From Acanthaster planci (taxonomy: Eukaryota; Echinodermata; Asteroidea; Valvatida; Acanthasteridae): DNA of 64,000 nucleotides. Location: contig NW_019091362.1 in the NCBI RefSeq assembly GCF_001949145.1, forward strand, positions 8,728,517 through 8,792,516, written 5' to 3'. The translations under genes were made by a program, and so were the position numbers. Shown here in pieces: positions 14,439-27,400 of the stretch. The notes under the pieces were generated by a model, which was not told the DNA's origin, searched no databases, and saw nothing but the letters and a program-made list of their open reading frames with translations. The stretch's first letter is position 1. Every line of letters starts with the position of its first letter.

Positions 14439-16529
14439 GTGCCCGATTCTTACGAATGTTTATCAGTTTGTCTACATAAAAGTTACCTTTTCCTACAACA
14501 GTATCGTACTCTGTGCCCAAATTAATCCCTTGAAACTGCTCCGTCATCAAACGCGGAAAGAAATGTGTTAAACTCGGTACTTCCCTAAAATGACACCTCT
14601 AAGGCAAACCAATTACCCAAAGCTCGTGACAGGTTTTCAGAAACAACAACAGAAGGCGAAAGAATGCGACCCAAATTGCTGCACAGTTGCCATCGCCTTT
14701 GAAAGGGCACGATCTTAACTTGCCTGAGATATCCAAGTACATGTACCTTTTACCAAGCGAAACGCCTCAAGGGATCATGCACTATTTCACTACATTTGCA
14801 GTTGTGTTCAGAGAAGATGTCATTCTAGGTCAGATTTGGAAAAAGGTCTTCTAACTACATGTATTTGATCACTTGTGTACATGAATATCTGTGCTTGCCT
14901 AAGTATACACATTCATTCTGCAAGAAATATTGCTGGTTATCGCCAATAGGCCTAAGTCACAAATTTATTTGCATTTAAAGCACATGTGCACCTCTGGTGT
15001 CCTGTGTGGCGTATTTCAAGGCTGAGAAAAGGCTAGGCCCTTTTAGAGACAAGAAAGGTCCAAAAAGAGGGCAGAATTTGAATTTGAGTTCTCATGCAAG
15101 CGCCCGAAGTTGAAAAAAATCCTAGAATCATTAACATGAGGTGGCAATTGGATTTACCATGCAGAAGAAATTATTCTGGTTGGCCATCATCTGGGTGCCA
15201 ATTTCACACCATTTCCCGATTCTAAACATTTCTACCTCAATGACATCAAAAGCCAGCCATAATTCTTTAGAATTTCTGCCAGTAATCACATGAAGAAAAC
15301 AATCCACAAAAGAACCTCATTGCATTTAACACGTGTTTTTTTCCCCAACGACCTTGTCCATACCTGCTTGAAAAAAAGCTGGTTTTCTTTTCAACGTCTC
15401 CTAATAACATGCCATAAATCTTTCGGAAATAAAAATTGAGTCACCTGTCAACAAGTTTTTTTTCGGTCGTTCAACTGGGGACACCTGTAATAAGAGCTGA
15501 ACAACAAAACTCGCCCTGAGTCGCAATAATTCCAAGTGATTGATGTCTATTGACATAAGATCCGATTTACATTCCGCCAGCAAATATCTCTGCCGTAATG
15601 ACTGTGATGGCCTTGCGTTATTATTGTCCAGATTCTCCTTTTTTGTAAGGGGGGGGGCTCAGCTGCAGAATGATCAGAATTTCTCAAACGAACTTCAGCT
15701 TATAAAAGTAAATTCTTCAATATGCAAATGTCTTGAACCAACAAGTTTAGCTAAACGTTCAGATTTTGCACCATGCGATGATTTTTCAGCAATTCTGTCC
15801 TTCACTATTAAAGTTCAAATACATTATGCGTGGAAGTTTCATGGGTACCTGGCCCAAGAAAGGGAACTGGGTTTTGATACCGACGGGCGGGTACCAGGGT
15901 ATCGGGAACAGGCCAACGAAGATCAAGTAGTTTGCGGCTAGGTTTTCTCTGGCGTGACCCTGAGCTCTGATAAATGTTCGGTTAAGGATAAACCTAGTTT
16001 TGATAATTTGTCCGAAGAACTTAGATTGTCTTCCAAGCAACTCTTGATCAACAAAAGACCCTTTAACCCAACTTTCAATTACAAATTCAATAGCACTGAA
16101 ATGGCCATTAGTTGAATACATAACGAAGACCAAGGAAATAAATTACAGTGCACTTGTTAGTCTCGGGCATGTGATTCTACTGGGGACTTGGTGTTTCACT
16201 TGCACAGCACCAACCGATTCTGAATTGAAAGGATGCACTTCACAGCTCATGATATTGTCTGGAGATATTATTTCGGGCTAGCATGGAGTGTCCGCGCGCG
16301 ATCGAACAGTTCTAACGGGGCAAACCACGTGGGAAATTTAGAGGGCTGACCACTGACTATATACATTGCATCGGTGTTTGCGGTAGTTTCCTTCTTCAAA
16401 TATCCCGAAAGTAATCCTGCACGAAAGGCTTCACTTATGTGACATTTTGAAAATGATTGGTCTGTGTAGGCTGTCGAAGTGACCCGACTCAGTTTGATAA
16501 TTTCATCCGTGTGAATTTTTTTTCCTTAG
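14439..16529. other. Region with no supported gene
   Basis: AT-rich sequence with short open frames only (the longest, 15540-15941 +, shows no domain and overlaps an equally open frame on the other strand). Confidence 0.55.
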
Positions 16530-16594
16530 ATACAATGACCTGATTTTTGACGAGGAAGATGGATCTGGCAGATGTCTCATTTGGTTGTATCCAG
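16530..16594 (+). CDS. Probable internal or first exon of an unidentified gene
   Basis: A 65-bp segment has an excellent pyrimidine tract and acceptor (TTTTTTTTCCTTAG) and a perfect donor (CCAG|GTAAGT). In phase 1 it is open throughout and reads YNDLIFDEEDGSGRC then LIWLYP. The other two phases stop at the 5' end. One of them contains an ATG at 16559 in strong context, giving MDLADVSFGCIQ to the donor, so it may instead be a first coding exon. I do not recognise either peptide and found no partner exon. Confidence 0.35.
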
Positions 16595-19500
16595 GTAAGT
16601 CACATATCAGCTAGTTACACTTTTACTTATGAAACAATCAATCTGTCTCAATGGTTGTAACGACTTATGTTAGTGTTGTACGTTGAACTGATTTACACTA
16701 TTCTCCAAGTATTGTACGCCCTCATGCGTTCTTCCTGACGACACCTCAATTTTTCGAAAAAACGTCTTGCTTCAAGTTTGTCTGATACGCACAGTCTCCA
16801 AATTTGAAAAGTGGGTTAAACACAAGCCCAGAGTACCTTCACTTGAGATTAAGAGGACTTTCCTAAACCGATTTATCCCGTGCACCTTCAACTGGTCCAC
16901 GCTTACAGTCTCTTTGAGAAATTAAACACGAACGCAGGGGAGAAGGGGCACAGTTTCAAAGAGCCGCTTAGCGGAAAATACTGCTTCATGAAACAGCTAT
17001 TCTGGCTATGTGGGAAAACTCGCTCGGAACTGCCCACGAGCCACATCGTCTCAAGAACATCCAGCAGTTCCACAACTGCCACATAAAATCAGGGCATCGT
17101 GAGTTACATGGGTCTGTGGCTACCTCCTTTAATTTTGTGCAAATCCTATAAATGATGTCTTTCGGATCGGTTTCTTAAATTTCAAGAAATATATGAATAT
17201 TTACTGGATTATGAGAAAATAAATGATTATAAAGATCAGTAAACAAGAACCTATTCTGAGCAATGCATGAAAGGTGGTGGAGGTTGATCGATATATATCG
17301 AATGGATTTCAATGAATTAATCAAAACCTAATTAGGCATAGTATCCAAGGAATCAGTCGATAAATTAAAGTCTTCTTACGTTAATTTTTACTTGAATTAT
17401 CCCTGCTTCAATAATCCTTCAATCAATCCAACATATAAGCTGGTAGATACACAAACACCCAAAACAGGGCCCACCTAGAGAATACTCTTCCAGCACCATC
17501 GTCTATAACGTAACTAAGGGAGGGGATGCAGGGGCACCACCCACCCCCACCCCCTCGAGGTCTGCGTGCCTCTACCCTTTACTCAAAATAAGAACAAACT
17601 GACGAGCTTAGTATCAATGGAACCCTTCAGTTCCCTCTCCAGAAACTAAGGACACCCAAAGCATCCTCCCTGAACGTCGTTTAGAAGGGAAGTACTGGCG
17701 TTGCAAAGCATTGTGGGTTGCTTTCTCGCACGTACATGTACACCCAGTGCGCACACGTCCCGCGCATACCGAAGTACTGACCCGTGTTCTTGTTCAAATG
17801 AGTTCCATCCAATGAGGGCTCGAAGAAATTGAACTTTATACATTATACATCCTACAAAAATTACCCCATCCGGCTTTCTAGGAGACGAGGAAGAGCGAAT
17901 ACCTCGTTACTGTCCTTGCCATCAGGATGATTATTACATCAGTTTTCATTCATTTATATCCCTTGCGCACTTGATTCTAGGACATACATCATCGTCAGGA
18001 TTACTACCTATATTTCGCGATAGAAAATTGGCAAATCCAGCCAAGATCATTACCAGACTGCGGGAAAACAAAACCATTAACCTATACAGCATTTCTCATC
18101 ATCCCGTCTCCACTGTGCAATAATGCCAACGGCGAGAATTCGCCGAAACCTTTCATCCAAGGCTTGATTTATCTCCTTGTATTAACTTTGGATCAGCGAG
18201 AGTGCAAGAAAAGCCTAAATTGGGCTATCGACCTTAATTTGCAGTAAACGAGGATCACTTTGATCCGCCGCAGCAACGGTATAACGACCGCAAAGAAGTG
18301 ATTTTTATTCTCCTGCGCAAATCGTGGTGTTGCCCGGAAGCAGGGCAATTACTGACATCGAACATCAACAATGTGATACTTTGCTTTCAAGAAAAGGACC
18401 CCAAACCGGAAAGAAAATAGATTGAAATGTTTCTCATCTCTAGCTGCGTGGAAAGTTTGATTGAAGATAGACAAACAGAAGTTGGGGCGAGCTTTCTTCC
18501 TTGATGGAAGAGCAATATTTCTAAGCAAACGTTCAACCTGAAGCCAAAGTTATTTTCTTGAGGAGAACTCCACGATCATGCGCTTTATCTGCAAACTTAA
18601 ATTCTACATAACCACCTAAATGTCGAAAAGATAGCGTTATATATTCATATGCCTACACGATGAAAGCTTAGATTGGAAGATTGCACAAGGTAGGGCAAAT
18701 GGCAAGAAAATATGGACAGTCGTTTTGCTTTTGATATTTGTTACTATGTCACTTCAAGAAACAAGAAACACTTGCAATAATACCGGTATGTATTAAAAAA
18801 GGACCAGGTTTTTTAATAAGCTTAATTGAAGCGATGTGTTTACCACATTGACAGTCTTGTATTCTTTGAAAAGCTTATCACGTATCGTGATATTGATGTA
18901 TTTATTACATACCATGTGCCATATTTTCATCGTTTTGACAAAATAATGTTACCTTTTTACCCATGAGCCCTTATAGGTGTAAAATCAATCGCTGCAGTTA
19001 AGCCAATAAGGCTGAAATCCTTTCGAGAGAGGGGCAAAACCCTAAAAGAAACACTTTAGAGAGTGCTGGATTAACACGGTCCAAGTTAACTAAATCTGTC
19101 GGGGCGGAACTCAAGACCCCAACTGTAGTAGTGGAAGGCGAGCAGTGTGCAAATGCAGCGGAGAGATGACCCCTGAAAGAGTTCAGCAAAAATATATGAC
19201 ATTTTATAATTTATCTGACAACTCTCACACGGCTTCCCTTCAATAACAAATCCTTCCAAACCAATAAAACGCAACGACAGTGATATTGTGCACCCCGACT
19301 TATCGCACCTCGGAGATGTCCGTCGGAGCTGATAATTACTTCTCACTTTAATTGACAGGCCTGGATTAGTCCGGTATATCATCCCCTGTTTAATGCCCGT
19401 CACGACACGGCTTAAACCGCACTTTGGGCAGATTATGAGCAGCGTTATCTCTGGAAATTGCTACTAACCAACAGCAAAAGAAAACCTACAAGCTTACCCG

Positions 19501-22500
19501 ATCGGATGATTGGCACTCGAGTATAAGTTTACACGCGGAATTCCCGGAGTCTCTCTGACTTTTCTATACGGGGACCGTAAGCCAATCAAAATCTACAATT
19601 GCCTCTAGTCCAGCAAAATTCCACCTCTATATGGAGTTACTATTGGAGGCAAAACACTAAAGAGCGCTGACTGTGAATATCAAGGAAAAGTGATGAATGG
19701 GGTATCCTTTCTCCCTTGGAGAAATAATACCGAACTTGAACACTGACGGAGGGTAACACCGAATCCAGATCAACTTATATGGTCTTCTAATCCAACTTTA
19801 AATGGTGCCTGGACAATGGCGATAACCCTATGTTCAGAGGCCATTCCTCGAGGTCTCTGGCCGCAATGATTGACGCTAGCCACGCCGCATCTACTTACCT
19901 ATGAGATCAAGTGCTTGAGGCTAACGAGCATCCTAGCGTTAGTACGTGTACCTACATGCTTTATACCAAGGGGGAATTAAATATGTTGCCAGCCATCACT
20001 GACAGCCATCAATTATAAATTGCCCGTCTGTCAGACAGCGAATAAAACTGATACAAAATTGACGGATGAGGAACACGAGCTGAAATCTCGCTGAATCAAG
20101 CCAAAGCAAAGCTATGATCGTGGATTAAGCCTTCCACCAATTATTCAACATAATGCAAGCTCTTGCCTAAACAATATTATGGTGAAGAGATTGAAATTCA
20201 GGCTGAATTCACCACCATGCTGCGTCGATCAAGATAATGACCAAACATATGACTCCAGCAGCAGATGAAAAATGCTCATATTTCTCCTGTGCTACTGTTG
20301 ATATTTACACACATGAACATGTACAGTACATAATACTGGTAGCCGCCAAAATCATCTACATACAGATGGCCCAATGCAAGGCTGTCTGGTGCTTATGTCT
20401 GGTAAAAAGTGCTTCATGTATTATGCTTTCTCTGTGGAAAAATTTACCGAGACGAAATCAGAGTTGGTGGAAAATTAAAGGTATCAATCGCCTAAGAGTC
20501 CATGGCTCTTTTCACCAAATGATTTCACTAATATTGAGCATCATTTGACCTTATTAAGAAACTCAGCACGCATTGCCATTCGGAAGATTAAGTCATATTA
20601 TCCGTCTAAAATAGCTCTGGAACTTGTTATTTTGCCGTCTGTTGCATTGCCCGTGCAGCGACCTTGATCTCGTGAGACGCCGTCATTGCGACCCTTTGAA
20701 GATCCTGCACCAAGGCACCAAAAGACTGCGACGTGTCCCTGAACCGTAACTAAGGTCTACAGCCCGACATTCTCCGGCATGATCCCCAACAGCAACACAA
20801 TCATGCAGATCAGGTACCTGTATGTGGCAGGTATGAAGGTCATCTTCGAACAGAGTGCTGCAGATGATGTTTGGCCGACCTACTCCAGGAAGAGACTGTC
20901 CACTGTCTCTGATCTCATCTCAGATTCACCAGCTGCGTGATGAATGTGTTCCGCCCCAACGATCCAGAATCTTCGTATCTTTTCTCATACCAACTTGGAA
21001 GTACCTTTGTAGACACAAACTGGTACACGAGGGATTTAAGCGAACCAGTATATCTTTCAAAACAGGGTTCACTTTTAAGTTTTAACGACCTTAAAAAAAC
21101 CATTATCATGGCTTCCCTCTCAACTTGCTTCATCCAGTAATAGATGTCTTCTTGTCCATCAATGACTGTTCTTTTCACGTCCTCCATCCAAATAAATAAC
21201 AAATAACAGTCCAAATTCTACGATCTCCTCACAGCTTTTAGCCGGTATAAGAATAAGGACCTCGAGAAGTTGCACAAATTCAACAGCCGTTGTCACTGCG
21301 CACGAGTATGGCAAGTCGCTTAGTTCAGTAGCCGAATGTCCCTGCTTGCGCTTCTGCTTCTGCACAAGATACTTGTTTCCATGAAAACAGTATCAATGGG
21401 GTATAAGAAACGGGTCAATGCTTAGGATATCTTCTTCGGGCTTTTCTTCAACATAAAATGCTACTTGGAGTACACCTGACCTGTTATTCGTGACTGCGTG
21501 CAATGTCTTGGTACAGTATGTTCGCACTTTGATGGTTCAGAATTGGTATTCTGGAGCAGTAACTCAACAAACTGCAATTTCAAGAGGGAGCGTTCATCCG
21601 GAGAACTATTAATCTCAGGCCACGGGCTCTCTTGCTCCTTAAAGAGAATATCTGTCAGCAATACTTTTATCCGCCAAATGGGATCGCGGCGGCAGACCAA
21701 TTACAAGTACAACGAATGCCGGTGCACTGGGTACTCAAAGCGAATTCTTAGAAGTTCTCTCGTTGGAACTCCTGCAGTTTGAATCGAGATGAAGTGTGTG
21801 GGTTGATACAACCGAGGAATCTTTAAGATGGTATCTTTAAGCCTGCCGTTCAAGACGAGATTGCCCCGATGATAGAGGAACTGCACCGCTGGTCTGGTCG
21901 TTTGCGAAAGAATATCATTCACCGTTTTGGACAGCCGGCAGTCATCGGAGAAACCTGGTTGGAATGCGTGTATTTCGACAGATGGCTCGTTCCTGCAACA
22001 TTTACAATCATCTCGCGTTTCTCCTTCCAGGGGATAATTCAGTTGGCTCTAAAAATAGGTCTAGGTGTCAAGAAACTGCCTCGTTTCCCACTAAATACAG
22101 CGCAAGTAAAGCGTGTTTAATGAGTGCTTGGATGCGCGGAGAACGGCTAGGGACAGGGGCACACAAGCATCAGATTTGAGCGATAGCATCTTGAATTCAG
22201 ACACACGCAGTCTAGCACACCAACATTTTCTGCGTGTTTGCCAATTAGCTTGTATTCCCCTGTTAATGTGTTGGTGTTCTGGATGATAGCATCGTTTAAT
22301 TGTATGCTTTAAAGCTCGATGTCGAATATCTTTCTGGAGTTAATAATGGAGAAATGAGACATAACTTATTCGTTTGGTTGTATGCTTATGTGCTTGGTCG
22401 TGTGAGCAAATACATGTACATGCAATGGCGGCCCAATTTTAAGGTGCCTGCCTAAGATGTTTCGTTTTTCTTTTAGTCGGGTCAACTGTCCTCGATTTAT

Positions 22501-24375
22501 TGGTAAACTGTCTGCTTGCATGCATGGTTGCGATTCTTTCGTTTGTTGAAAGCAGCTGCTGTTAACATTCTTTATGACTTCTTATAACGCGAAACATATT
22601 TTGCTTTTTATATACTTCGAGATATTGTAGGCAATAAACATAAATATAGACAAGATAATAAACAAGATGATGTCAAATGGTAGCCAGAAACCTTTATTGA
22701 AGCAATCATCTCCAGTGAAAATCAAGAGACGGGCCAGCTGGAAATAGATTCGGGAAAAAATCCAATGAGGTAACAAATACGTCCGTACGGCGTACAGTGT
22801 ACCCATGAATTGTGCGTCTGTGAAGTGTGTCGCAATGGTATCCTAACACGATCTGTGGGTTGTGCAGCTCACTATGTCAACCCTCGTCACATAATTACGA
22901 AGTAGAGGAGGTACAAACTATGACGGTTACTATGCCAACACACCAGGGGCGCGAACGAGGAGACTCTACCTCTCTCTCTCTCTTTTTATCCAAGACGGCG
23001 CCAAGCACGGATTGGAGGAGCTGCACGAGGAAGGATGAAAAGTCGCTCGATATCAGCTTGCGCCACGCGCGACTTTGCATGCCTTCGGGTGTGGAAGTTG
23101 AAGAGAAATCACCAACAGACGATGAGAAATCACTCCGTGCAGAGCCGGAAATCGGATCTGAACTGGGGGTTACCAGTACATGGTCGGTCTGATGCGACAC
23201 CATAATATTATCGCATCAACGGCACAGAGCCGCCGATACCTGTACAATCATTTCTGTGTCTGCCTTCGTCGAGCTTCTGCGCTGCCGGAGCTGTGATAAG
23301 ATATAGGCATAAACATTCACGGGTACACGTAGCCGAACACACAAAACAATGTGCCTTCTTCAGTTTGCCCACGCGAGTGTTGCATTACTCAGTACTGTTT
23401 GTCAAGTACTTCGATTAGATTCTGACAAATTGTTCGCTGTTCAAACGGGACCGAACTCTTGCTTAATGGACGTTAGTTTTACACGCCATTTCAAAGAGCA
23501 AAAGGCATAGGCCCTAGTTGAATATCGGCACAAAATTTCAGACGTTCGTTGGGGAAGGTTTTGTTCCCTTCAGACTGCATCGAACCAAGTGCATAGCTCT
23601 TGTATCAATTTCACTTTTCCAATTTGTGAAATCAGCTGTCCCCATCCATCATCATTAACTCATCAGTTTTCTGTCTCATGCCATCTTCCGACTCCTTTGT
23701 AAAATGAACATGCACCGGTTCGATCTTATGCGGTCTTCCTATATTCCAATTTGAAGAAACACGAGGTGGAAATAGTCGATTCCGATTACTCGACAGTGAT
23801 TCCCGCAGTATAGTCATGCCGGTGTTCTCATTCACCCTCCCCCCCCGGGAACGCTTGGTATTTCAATACGTCTGTGAAACGCAAGTCCAGAGTATCCACG
23901 ATCGCAATTATGCCCGGCATCATGTCCGACAGAGAAATGAGAGAAGAAAACGTTATATGATTTCGGTTGGCGTAGCGGGACGTCGATATACCGATGCACG
24001 CGATCTTCACTGATGCGTGCAAATGACGCAGTCCGTCACTCAGTTCAGCCAATGCTGGTGAGAAATGCTCTTTCGTGCCTGCAACACTGTCAGTTATTTT
24101 TGTCGTTATTTATAACCTCCGTGGCACGTTGATGGGAATTTGTTTCAGGGAAAATCCCGGTCCGTTTTATTAGGAGGGATTGTATAAACACTTCGAAGAA
24201 GTTGTAAACAGTGCTGTCCTTATTTGGGTGTTAGGATTTTCGAGATCTCTCAAAGCGATGATCTGTTTGTCGAATGAAATATTATAATGCATGGATAGCA
24301 TTGTATGTAGTATATTAATATTATATAATACTCTCTGACGAGGGTTATATAATTCGGGTCGGCTGCTTTGGTTAC
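16595..24375. other. About 7.8 kb with no supported gene
   Basis: A possible terminal exon on the - strand (20627-20738) and a motif-dense segment near 19990-20040 are discussed as findings. The block 22827-23203 is G+C-richer and open on both strands, without recognisable product. The rest shows only chance-like frames. Confidence 0.5.
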
Positions 24376-24466
24376 ATTCCGCTTCATCGTCCGTTGTCGC
24401 TGTCGTTGTCTTCGTTGTCACCGTCGTAATCATCGTCGTTCTCAATATCGTCCTTCTCGTCCAATG
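24376..24466. repeat. Degenerate GTC/CGT triplet repeat
   Basis: An imperfect run of CGTTGTC, CGTCGT and CATCGTC phrases. Read on the - strand it gives Asp/Asn/Thr-rich frames (ATGATTACGACGGTG and so on), which explains the 91-codon open frame at 24170-24445 without a real protein. Confidence 0.6.
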
Positions 24467-27400
24467 TGTAACGATTTTGCACTCTTTTCTATGTGATATT
24501 TTTCAAGTCATCTCCTTCCCCGCCATCTTGTTTCTGACCATTTTTACGTCCCTGCTCTCCCTCGTATACTTATCGTAATCATCAATGCTTTCATCACCAC
24601 TATCATTACATGTTAATCAGGTTGCTGTTGATTTAGGAATGGAAGGATTTCAGCGCATGCGGCAATGGGCTGTCCTGGAGTAAACGAGGAGACCTGACAC
24701 CGTAATTTTTTTTCCACAGTGCAGTGAAGTGCAGTCTTTTCCAGCAAATTCCCCAGGGGCCTTGCGCACTTTACAGTCTTGCTAATTCAATTGTGCGCGA
24801 TACAGGCGCCGTTTAGTCAGGCAGACCGGTCGCCATTGTATTGCCTAGCCGCGCGAGATGCTATGATGAAACGGCCAAAACCCTGGAGTCATTCGGCTTT
24901 GGAAATGCTATGTTCGCGGCGGTTGCACGTCACCTTGCGCATAGTGCACAAGTTGGCGTTTCTTCTCAAGAAGACTCGACGAATGTGCCCTATTGTAGGC
25001 CTACTCTCAAAACACGAGTCGAACATAATAATTATATTCCTGTTTTCATGCAGCGACAAAATGCCCAAAAGCTCACTGCATGAGATACGCGCATATGTCT
25101 CTTGTAAATCGCATGCGCTCCATGCATCTCCGTATTTGCAGATTACCCGCCACTCCACGTCTGTCATTATCATTGGACTTTCTCAGAATGATCTGGACTT
25201 TTTGCACATGTGTGGAGGACACATTTGCAACTTCTTCAAGACCTATGAAAGCCATCCAAGTTCCATCCAGTTGGTAGCTATAAGTCCCTCGAGTATGGGA
25301 AGGGGGGTTATGATGGGGTTCTTCGAAATTGTAAGCACATGTCGGTCGAATCTGTACTACATAGACGGTTTACTTTAATACGATCTATATCATATCGGTA
25401 TGCGCTATGTACATGTATATTACCAGTGAGATCACACAAATTAACCTGCGCTGTCAAAATTTGTGTCACCCGGGGTTAACCAGTAAGGCTAGCTAGGCTT
25501 CCATTTCCTGACGGTGTTCTATCTATCTGGTTTAACCTCGATGTATGCACAGTGCATGTCAACCTTTGTTACAGTGTAACATTCCTTCGGGACATAATTT
25601 ATCTTTGGCACTTGCCAGACGAAACACATTGTCCCATTCTTGACTGAGAAATGTCTGTGGGAACGAGGTTTTATTAACTTCGTGCATCCATGTGTACCGT
25701 AACATAAACATCGTCCTAAGTACCACTCGTTGGGATTTATTGCCTCGTGGAACATAAATTGGAATAATAGAGTATGGACACCAGAGAATTAACGTGAAAC
25801 GGCCGTAATAGACAACTGCGACAGGACTGCCTTGGAAAAATTTAGAGTGATTTTATGGAGAGTATATTTATGGGTCAGACCCAATTCTCCCGTTGCTTCA
25901 ACAATGTGCTGAAAAATTGGCAATGCGTGGTATGCTTGTATTCAGTGCTCACTGAGTCACTTCAATACATGTACATGTACATCCATATGCACGAACGTTT
26001 TGCACAGAGAAGGTGGAGTTGATATGTAATCATGGACGAGTGCCGAGAAACGTGCTCACGATTCTGAACAACAAAAGGGAAAGCCAGGGGTTCGGTCTGG
26101 GTTGAATGAATCTGGTACAGATTGCAGAGGTTGAGGGATGTGAGAAAGGGGGGTGGGGGGAGGTTGAGGGCAGGGTGAAATAACTGAAATTCATCCCCTT
26201 GAACAGTTCAAAATGTCACTACATTCTACATACACAGAAACACTACAGACCTTTCAGGCATGGTGTGGAGTGAAAGAGCTTTACGATACATGTACTTAAT
26301 AAAGAGAAGGGCAGCTTTGGAACAACAGTGCCTCGGGTCTGCTGGCTTATTAAGGCCGGCTCCGAATCAACTGGATCTCGCCTATAGAGTAACATCACGA
26401 ACCGTTCATGGGAAGTGGCTTCTGACAACCATTAGCAAATGGCCCCCGTAGGTGCATGTGTTATTTCCAGCCCCAGCCGTTACTTTCGGACTTAGCCATA
26501 ACATCACAGCCTGGCTGGTGACTTGGCTGGTGACTTGAAAGATAAACGAACTTGCCTTGCTAGAGTTGGTCAGATTGGAAGTGATGTTGCGTGATGCTCG
26601 CTTCGGCGAAAGAAACGCTCCGGCGCACTTGCCTTATTACCAACACCGTTATTTCCAGTCCCTTGCGTGCAAAGACGGAGATGGGCATCTACGCCTTCCT
26701 ATCAAGCTAGCTATTTTGTTGCATGCCGCGCGTGGATAGTTCCCATATCCTTGGGCCGAGAATATTGGATTAGTTTTTATGCCCCTTCGGAGAAAAAAAA
26801 AACAGAAAGAAAGGGGAAAATAAAAAGAATCAACGAAAAGAGGTTGATAGAAACGCAAGGACTTTATATTTGAAGCGGTACCCGGACCTCGCCTCGGTGC
26901 AGCGTTGTTTGCACTTCGTGTCTCGGCAAAAACGAAGGCGGCTCCAGCGGCGTGCGCAATTGATCCCGTGCGGTGACTAGAATGTTTTATTCCATCTTTC
27001 AATTTCTGCCGACACGTGTGAAGTTGAAAACAATCTACAAAAAAGGCACGGCTTGTGTGTAGCTTCGGCCCTGCATGAAAACATGGCCCCACTTAAAAAA
27101 AAAAAAAAAAATCAAGGGAAAAGGTAATAATGATGAGTGTAAGGATTGGGCGAACACGTACCGTTGGAGGAAAAATGACGGTTTTTTTTTTCTTACTTCA
27201 GCTCGGAAGAAAGGAAATCCGAGTATTGTCAGTTTGTTTTCCGAGGCAAGCTGACGAAATGGAATGCCGTCTAGAATTACGGCCAAGAAATCATCCTGCA
27301 TAGTCTGGTTCCCTTCTCCCAAATGAGACACATGACGATGTAAGCCAACAAGACGATGGGGAGCTAGGAGGACTCAGTGTCCGTGTGAATGAAAGTCATT

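Noticed and set aside
22827-23203. Overlapping 121-codon (+) and 102-codon (-) open frames in a G+C-richer block
   Set aside because: Both strands look coding-like (the - frame begins MVSHQTDHVLVTPSS in good start context), but neither has a recognisable domain or a convincing partner exon, so I could not choose one.
24779-25378. Longest gap-free open frame, 199 codons on the + strand
   Set aside because: No recognisable domain, overlapping open frames on the opposite strand (24889-25173, 25073-25255), and composition typical of chance translation of AT-rich DNA.
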